Shown one piece after another: positions 59,158-64,000 of a stretch of 64,000 bases of DNA. A program made the translations under genes and the position numbers. The stretch's first letter is position 1; each line of letters starts with the position of its first letter. This DNA is from Synechococcus sp. BO 8801 (lineage in GTDB: Bacteria; Cyanobacteriota; Cyanobacteriia; PCC-6307; Cyanobiaceae), in contig NZ_NQKY01000005.1 of the NCBI RefSeq assembly GCF_002252675.1, positions 62,001 through 126,000 on the forward strand, read 5' to 3'. Below the pieces are notes generated by a model, which saw nothing but the letters and a program-made list of their open reading frames with translations, searched no databases and had not been told where the DNA came from.

Positions 59158-59589
59158 TCAGGCCTCGTGGGTGGCCTTGCCGCTGAACTTGAGGCTGGCG
59201 GGGTTGGGGTTGGCGCCGATGCTGCGGGGGGTGTGGCCCACCATGGCGCGGCCTTCGTTGACCTTCTCGGGGAAGACGCCGTCCTTGGGGTGCAGGAATT
59301 CGGTGTCGCCGCCCGGGTAGATCCGGTAGATCTTGTAGTCCTCGATCCGGGGCTTGAACTTGGTGCGCAGCTGGGTGCCGAGGGCCAGGCACTGCTCCTT
59401 GCGGGCGAAGTACATGAGGTTCTCGCCTGCGTTCATTTCAGCGGCGCCACCGGTGGGCAGCTCAAACACCTGGGCCTTGCTGCTGCTCCAGGTGATGGCG
59501 TACTTCTCCTCGGTTTCGGCGGAGTTCAGCAAGCCACCAGTGCTGCCGATGTACTTCGGGAGTTGACCGTTGAGGGCCGTTTCAGGCAT
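59158..59589 (-). CDS. psaD: photosystem I subunit II (PsaD)
   Basis: The 143-residue protein is Psa[80 protein letters not shown] and [18 protein letters not shown]. It is a stromal-side subunit of photosystem I that docks ferredoxin and stabilises PsaC. The gene stands alone with its own upstream region and terminator. It is strong evidence that the organism is a cyanobacterium. Confidence 0.97.
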   Translation of the reverse strand: MPETALNGQLPKYIGSTGGLLNSAETEEKYAITWSSSKAQVFELPTGGAAEMNAGENLMYFARKEQCLALGTQLRTKFKPRIEDYKIYRIYPGGDTEFLHPKDGVFPEKVNEGRAMVGHTPRSIGANPNPASLKFSGKATHEA

Positions 59590-59692
59590 GGCTTGAAGAC
59601 CGTTTCAGGAGGAAGCTAGCACCGTGGTTTTGGGCTTCTGAGTACCCCCGGCGGACTCTTCACACCCGTCAACAAACCTGGCTGTCGCCGCC

Positions 59693-61096
59693 TCAGCCGC
59701 CGCGCTCGGCGGCCGGGAAGAACACGGTCAGGTTGCTGCCGCCCCGCTCGGTGAGCCGGCCCCCCAGCCGGTGGAAGAGCCGCTGGGTGGCCTGGCGGCT
59801 GAGCTGCAGGCTGCCGGTCTCCGGGTTCCAGCTCAGCACCGGGCCCACCGGCATCGGCACGGCCGCCGCCAGCCCATCGGCCTCACGGCTCTCGGGATCG
59901 TCGCTGCTGAGCTGGAGCTTCAGCCGCGAGCCCGCCGGCAGCAGCCGCAGCCGCACTTCACTGCCGCTGGGCAGGCTTCGGCTGAACCGGTCCATCAGGC
60001 CGCCGAGCATGGTCTCCAGCCGGCTGGGATCGCTCATCACCGGCGGCAGGTCGGGGGCGATCTCGAGCACCAGCCGCAGGTCGCGGCGCCCCAGCTGGCG
60101 TTGCCAGAGCTCCTCCAGCTGGACCAGCAGCCGGCTGAGGTCCGTGCGGGCCAGTTCGCTGTCGCTCAGGGGCTGGCCGCTGCCGGGCTGGCGCTGCAGT
60201 TCCGCCGCCAGGAAGATGAGGCCGAAGCGGTCGATCTGTTCGCTGCACTCGCCGTCGATCTGCTCCAGCCGCTGCCGCACCACCGTCGGCAGGTCGGTGC
60301 GACGCAGCAGGGAGCGGATCAGGGTGCGGATCGTGGCCAGCGGGGTGCGCACCTCGTGGGTGAGGGCTTCGAGCAGGGCCAGTTCGCTGCTGACGGCGTC
60401 GCCGCCCTCGCTGCGTTTCTCGCCGTGCACGAGCGGCTGCAGGGTGACACTGGGGGCCATGGCGGCCAGGCGCTGGGCCAGCAGGGGCCAGAAGCGGGTG
60501 CCCAGATCGGGATCGTTGCCGAGCGGGCCCAGCAGCTGCAGGCGGCGGCGCAGCCCTAGGCCCGCGGCCGGATCGTCCTGGGCCAGGCGGCGATCGAGCA
60601 GTTCCAGGGCGGCCGAGAGGACCGGGGCGTCGAAGCGCACCACCAGCCGGCGCTCCTGCGGGGGGCCATCGAGGGCCAGGGCCACCTGCAGCACCGGGGT
60701 GATCAGCACCAGCAGCGGATCGGTGCCGTCGTCCTCCCGCAGGCTGAGGCGCTGGAAGCCCCCCGGCCGGCCCGCCGTTCCCCTGGGAGGCGTGCCGTGG
60801 GTGGCCGGCAGGGGCGCCATCCCCGGCAGCAGCGGCAACCCCGGGGGCATCAGGTTGCCCACCTCGGCGGGCGTCCAGACCCAGCCGTCCAGCCACTCCA
60901 GCAGGGCAGGTTCGTAGAGGGCCGGCAGGGGGGCCGCCAGCCACACCCCCGGCTGGGGAGGGAAGGCCCCGAGCAGGTCCGCCTGCACCGTGGCCAGGGC
61001 GGCCCACCACTGGCGCCGCACGCTGTCCTCATCCCCCCGCCCGGCCGGGACCCCGGCCGCCAGCAGGCGGCGCAGGTCCCCCAGGCTCACCACCAT
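59693..61096 (-). CDS. histidine kinase-like protein with degenerate ATPase region
   Basis: An unknown N-terminal sensor part (about 220 residues) is followed by a DHp domain with a good H-box (LEALTHEVRTPLATIRTLIR). The ATP-binding region is poor: in place of the N-box (normally with an Asn and NLxxNA) it has LGGLMDRFSRSLPSGSEVRL, and no DxGxG or GxGxG loop follows before ATQRLFHRLGGRLTERGG. It may be a non-catalytic scaffold or phosphatase-type partner. It starts at 61096 and overlaps rodA by 10 bp. Confidence 0.7.
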   Translation of the reverse strand: MVVSLGDLRRLLAAGVPAGRGDEDSVRRQWWAALATVQADLLGAFPPQPGVWLAAPLPALYEPALLEWLDGWVWTPAEVGNLMPPGLPLLPGMAPLPATHGTPPRGTAGRPGGFQRLSLREDDGTDPLLVLITPVLQVALALDGPPQERRLVVRFDAPVLSAALELLDRRLAQDDPAAGLGLRRRLQLLGPLGNDPDLGTRFWPLLAQRLAAMAPSVTLQPLVHGEKRSEGGDAVSSELALLEALTHEVRTPLATIRTLIRSLLRRTDLPTVVRQRLEQIDGECSEQIDRFGLIFLAAELQRQPGSGQPLSDSELARTDLSRLLVQLEELWQRQLGRRDLRLVLEIAPDLPPVMSDPSRLETMLGGLMDRFSRSLPSGSEVRLRLLPAGSRLKLQLSSDDPESREADGLAAAVPMPVGPVLSWNPETGSLQLSRQATQRLFHRLGGRLTERGGSNLTVFFPAAERGG

Positions 61097-62355
61097 CGCC
61101 GCAGGCTGCGGCTGCGCCGGGCCACGGAGGCGCAGAGCCCGAGGCTGATGCAGTTGACGAGCATGGCCGAACGGCCGTAGCTGAGGAAGGGCAGCGGAAT
61201 GCCGGTGATGGGTCCGAGGCCGATGGTCATGTTGATGTTCACCACCACCTGGAACATCAGCATGGCGCCGATTCCCACCACCACGAGGGATTCGTAGTCG
61301 CTGGAAGCCCGCCCTGCGATCTGCAGCAGGCGCCAGATCAGCACCACGAAGCCCACCACCACCAGCATCGAGCCGATGAAGCCGGTTTCCTCCCCCAGGG
61401 CGCTGAAGATGAAATCGGTGTGCTGCTCGGGAATGAAGCGCAGCTTGGTGAGGGAGCCGTTCATCAGGCCGGTGCCCCACAGCTGGCCGGAGCCGATCCC
61501 GACCTTGCTCTGCAGCAGGTGGTAACCGCCGCCGAGGGGATCCTGGGCCGGATCGAGGAACAGGGTGAGCCGGGCCCGCTGGTGGGGCCGCAGTCCGTGC
61601 TCCCACAGCCAGGGGGTCCCCACGGCGAACAGTCCCTGGACAGCCAGCACCAGGGCCACCCCGATCCTTTTCCAGGGCAGGGAGCGCCAGGCCACCCAGC
61701 CCATCAGGGGGATCCAGCCCAGCAGCAGCCAGGGCAGGGTGCCGGCCATGATCGCGGTGAACAGGGGCGAGAGCAGCAGCAGCAGCCAGGTGGCGGGCAT
61801 GCCCGACCAGAACAGCATCACCAGCAGCACCGCACCGAAGACCAGCGACGTGCCCAGATCCGGCTGCACGAACACCAGCAGCCACGGCACGCTGATCATC
61901 CCCACAGGTCGGAGCAGATCGATCGGCCGCTCCACCGGGTACTTGGAGAGCACCCCCGCCAGCAGCAGGATCGCCGCCACCTTGGCGAACTCCGAGGGCT
62001 GGACGTAGAAGCCGCCGATGTTGATCCAGCTCTGGGCCCCGAGGGCACTGACCCCGATCACCCGCACCGCGATCAGGCTCACCACCATCAGGATGTAGAT
62101 CGGCCACTGGAACCGGGCGATGCGGTCCAGGGGCACCCGGGCCAGCAGCAGGGCGATGACCAGGCCCACCGCCGCGGTGATCCAGTGCTGGTACCAGTCG
62201 GTGGTGGCCTGCTGGCGCTGGGTGCTGGCGATCAGGGCCCCCGCCAGCAGGGTGAGGGCGATGGGGATGCCCCAGAGGAGGGGGTCGAAGCCGGGGCCCC
62301 GCCGTTTCGGCCCCTTGGCGGCGAACCCACCGCGCCGGGGGCTGAGGACCGCCAT
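61087..62355 (-). CDS. rodA: SEDS-family cell-shape glycosyltransferase RodA
   Basis: The 422-residue protein has about ten spans and SEDS motifs: WINIGGFYVQPSEFAKVAAI, LVFVQPDLGTSLVFGAVLLV, GVSALGAQSWINI and FLSYGRSAMLVNCISLGL at the C-terminus. RodA polymerises peptidoglycan strands with a class B PBP during elongation. The Met at 62355 is preferred because it lies just 4 bases after the mrp stop; the frame runs 13 codons further up. It overlaps the kinase-like gene by 10 bp. Confidence 0.93.
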   Translation of the reverse strand: MAVLSPRRGGFAAKGPKRRGPGFDPLLWGIPIALTLLAGALIASTQRQQATTDWYQHWITAAVGLVIALLLARVPLDRIARFQWPIYILMVVSLIAVRVIGVSALGAQSWINIGGFYVQPSEFAKVAAILLLAGVLSKYPVERPIDLLRPVGMISVPWLLVFVQPDLGTSLVFGAVLLVMLFWSGMPATWLLLLLSPLFTAIMAGTLPWLLLGWIPLMGWVAWRSLPWKRIGVALVLAVQGLFAVGTPWLWEHGLRPHQRARLTLFLDPAQDPLGGGYHLLQSKVGIGSGQLWGTGLMNGSLTKLRFIPEQHTDFIFSALGEETGFIGSMLVVVGFVVLIWRLLQIAGRASSDYESLVVVGIGAMLMFQVVVNINMTIGLGPITGIPLPFLSYGRSAMLVNCISLGLCASVARRSRSLRRWW

Positions 62356-62359
62356 GGCT

Positions 62360-63466
62360 TCAGGCGAGGGCCGGGCTGAGGGCGCAGCCGGCACTCAGCC
62401 GTTCGGCCAGTTCGGTGAAGGCGCGGCCGCTGGCCGAGCCCGGTGCCGACAGCACCACCGGCAGGCCCCGCTCCCCGCCCTCGAGCACGGGCATCTCCAT
62501 GGGCAGCTGGGCCAGCAGGGGCACGCCCGCCTCGTCGGCCAGCCGCTGGCCGCCGCCGCTGCCGAACAGGGCGTAGCGGCGATCGGGCAGATCGGGGGGG
62601 ATGAAGGCGGTCATGTTCTCCACCACCCCGAGCACCGGCACGCCCATCTGCAGGAACATCGCCAGGCCGCGGCGGGCATCCTGGAGCGACACCAGCTGGG
62701 GGGTGGTGACGATCACCGCGCCGGCCATGGGCACGGCCTGGGCGAGGGTGAGCTGGGCGTCGCCGGTGCCGGGGGGAAGATCCACCACCAGCACGTCCCG
62801 TTCGCCCCAGTTCACCTGATAAAGGAACTGGCGGATGATTCCGTTCAACATCGGCCCGCGCCAGACCACCGGCTGGTTCTCCTGGATCAGCAGGCCCATC
62901 GACACCATGACGATGCCGCAGGTCTCGATCGGCTCCAGCACCTGGTCGTTGCCGCTGCCCGACACCTGGGGGCTGCGGTCGGCCACGCCCAGCATGGTGG
63001 GGGCATTGGGCCCGTAGATGTCGGCATCGAGCAGGCCCACCCGCAGGCCGGAGGCGGCCAGGGCGCAGGCCAGGTTCACCGCCACCGTGCTCTTGCCCAC
63101 GCCCCCCTTGCCGCTGCTGACGGCGATCACCTGGCGCACGCCGGGGATGCCCTGCCGTTCCGGCAGCTGGGCCCCGCCGGGGCCGTGGCCGGCGGCACCG
63201 ATCGGGCCCGAGGAGGGGGCGGCGGCGGGCTGGGCCAGTTCGATCTGCACGTCGTTGATGCCCTCCACGGCCAGCAGGGCGCTGCGGGCCTCGGCGGCGA
63301 TGCGCTCCCGCTGGCTGTTGGCGAAACCGGGCAGGGCGAGGCGGAACACGGCCCGGCTGCCCTGATGCCGCAGGTCGCTGATCCAGCCCAGCTCCAGCAG
63401 GCTGCGGCCACTGCCGGCGTCGCGGAGTGGCTGCAGGGCCTCGAGGAGGGTGTCGGCGCTGGCCAT
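62360..63466 (-). CDS. mrp: Mrp/ApbC-type iron-sulfur cluster carrier
   Basis: An N-terminal DUF59-like part (LLEALQPLRDAGSGRSLLEL) is followed by an Mrp ATPase with VSSGKGGVGKSTVAVNLACA, GLLDADIYGPNAPTMLG and DVLVVDLPPGTGDAQLT. The usual CxxC pair near the C-terminus is replaced by IPPDLPDRRYALFGSGGG, as in many cyanobacterial members. It is thought to carry Fe-S clusters. It starts an operon with rodA and the kinase-like gene. Confidence 0.93.
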   Translation of the reverse strand: MASADTLLEALQPLRDAGSGRSLLELGWISDLRHQGSRAVFRLALPGFANSQRERIAAEARSALLAVEGINDVQIELAQPAAAPSSGPIGAAGHGPGGAQLPERQGIPGVRQVIAVSSGKGGVGKSTVAVNLACALAASGLRVGLLDADIYGPNAPTMLGVADRSPQVSGSGNDQVLEPIETCGIVMVSMGLLIQENQPVVWRGPMLNGIIRQFLYQVNWGERDVLVVDLPPGTGDAQLTLAQAVPMAGAVIVTTPQLVSLQDARRGLAMFLQMGVPVLGVVENMTAFIPPDLPDRRYALFGSGGGQRLADEAGVPLLAQLPMEMPVLEGGERGLPVVLSAPGSASGRAFTELAERLSAGCALSPALA

Positions 63467-63659
63467 TCGGCGGCGTCAGGGTCGGGTTGGACGGCGATCC
63501 TAGGGGCGGCCCCCCGGGCCGGTCGGGCCGGCCGCGGGCTCCTGCGGTGGCCCTGCGGCCCCTTCCCGAGCCCGTGACAGACGCTCTCGAACCCTTGTGG
63601 GACCCCCCGACGGGCTGAAAAGGTGTGCGGATGTTCCGCGTCCGCCGCGCTGCCGTTCC

Positions 63660-64000
63660 ATGGAGATGCCACCTGCCGATTCCCGCAGCCGCGCCAAGGC
63701 CCTGCTGATGGGCCTGCAGGACTCGATCTGTGCGGGTCTCGCCAGCCTCGATGGCGGGGCCGATTTCGAGGAGCAGAGCTGGGAGCGACCCGAGGGCGGC
63801 GGCGGCCGCTCCCGGGTGATGAAGGACGGCCGCGTCTTCGAGCAGGGCGGCGTCAACTTCTCCGAGGTGGAGGGCGAGCGCCTGCCCCCCTCGATCCTGT
63901 CCCAGCGTCCTGAGGCGGAGGGTCACCGCTGGTTCGCCACCGGCACCTCGATGGTGCTGCACCCCCGCAACCCCTACGTGCCCACGGTGCACCTCAACTA
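63660..64000 (+). CDS. hemF: aerobic coproporphyrinogen III oxidase, 3' cut by the window
   Basis: The first 113 residues are Hem[59 protein letters not shown], and [20 protein letters not shown] with substrate-contact residues. It oxidises coproporphyrinogen III to protoporphyrinogen IX using oxygen, for heme and chlorophyll. ATGs at 63660 and 63666 are both possible. It is divergent from mrp, 193 bp apart. The frame is open at the window edge. Confidence 0.95.
   Translation, partial: MEMPPADSRSRAKALLMGLQDSICAGLASLDGGADFEEQSWERPEGGGGRSRVMKDGRVFEQGGVNFSEVEGERLPPSILSQRPEAEGHRWFATGTSMVLHPRNPYVPTVHLN

Noticed and set aside
1-64000. CRISPR array
   Set aside because: No set of evenly spaced identical repeats was seen on reading; cas-type proteins are also absent.

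Overview
The window looks like a high-GC chromosomal stretch of a picocyanobacterium-type organism (Cyanobium / Synechococcus-like). The evidence is psaD, a phycobilisome rod linker, a cyanobacterial CrtD-type carotenoid desaturase, the cyanobacterial form of glutamate-cysteine ligase, a CAAD/CURT1-type thylakoid protein, PPC-type PEP carboxylase and a PEP-CTERM protein with the cyanobacterial PGPLP-type sorting tail. All calls come from reading the sequence and from knowledge of the families; no database search was run.

Left part (1 to about 24.2 kb): an accessory, strongly rearranged zone. It holds eight toxin-antitoxin loci or remnants: an edge PIN toxin, a FitAB-like pair with a wrecked toxin, BrnTA, CopG-MazF, a VapBC pair with an internally deleted toxin, DUF433-DUF5615, a scar of a second MazF-type pair, and UPF0175-DUF3368. 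A MerR regulator / vWA protein / metallophosphatase cluster is followed by an AT-richer Mrr-like nuclease gene, a large RecB-like nuclease-helicase (TM0106 family) and a small unknown gene. Degenerate pieces of the helicase and of a vWA gene lie further along, so these genes have been duplicated and partly lost. The most striking structure is at 16.8-18.7 kb. IS481-type terminal inverted repeats, each abutting CTAG, enclose both ends of an IS481 transposase, whose middle is replaced by an IS5 fragment and an apparently intact EAL (cyclic-di-GMP phosphodiesterase) gene. The right edge of this unit cuts a DUF499-type ATPase gene.

Middle part (24.2-46.3 kb): metabolic and envelope genes with many hypotheticals. 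These include CbpA/CbpM chaperone partners, a TauE/SafE gene with an amber codon, an Acr3 arsenite exporter, PstS with a DUF389 membrane protein, a GT2 glycosyltransferase, a retropepsin-RimK fusion, an ABC ATPase, an MscS channel, a PCC-glutaredoxin fusion, an exported MsrA, the rod linker, CrtD, the PEP-CTERM protein, an HpsJ-like protein, a fructosamine-kinase-like protein and the CAAD protein.

Right part (46.3-64 kb): housekeeping genes. JAMM protease, MoeB/ThiF-rhodanese and an ion channel run on the + strand; a tandem CobO fusion, LarE, SpeD, RecF, tRNA-Arg(CCG) and a GNAT protein follow. A tightly overlapping trpE-gshA-ppc operon is next, then psaD with a clear terminator, the mrp-rodA-histidine-kinase-like operon, and the 5' part of hemF running off the window.
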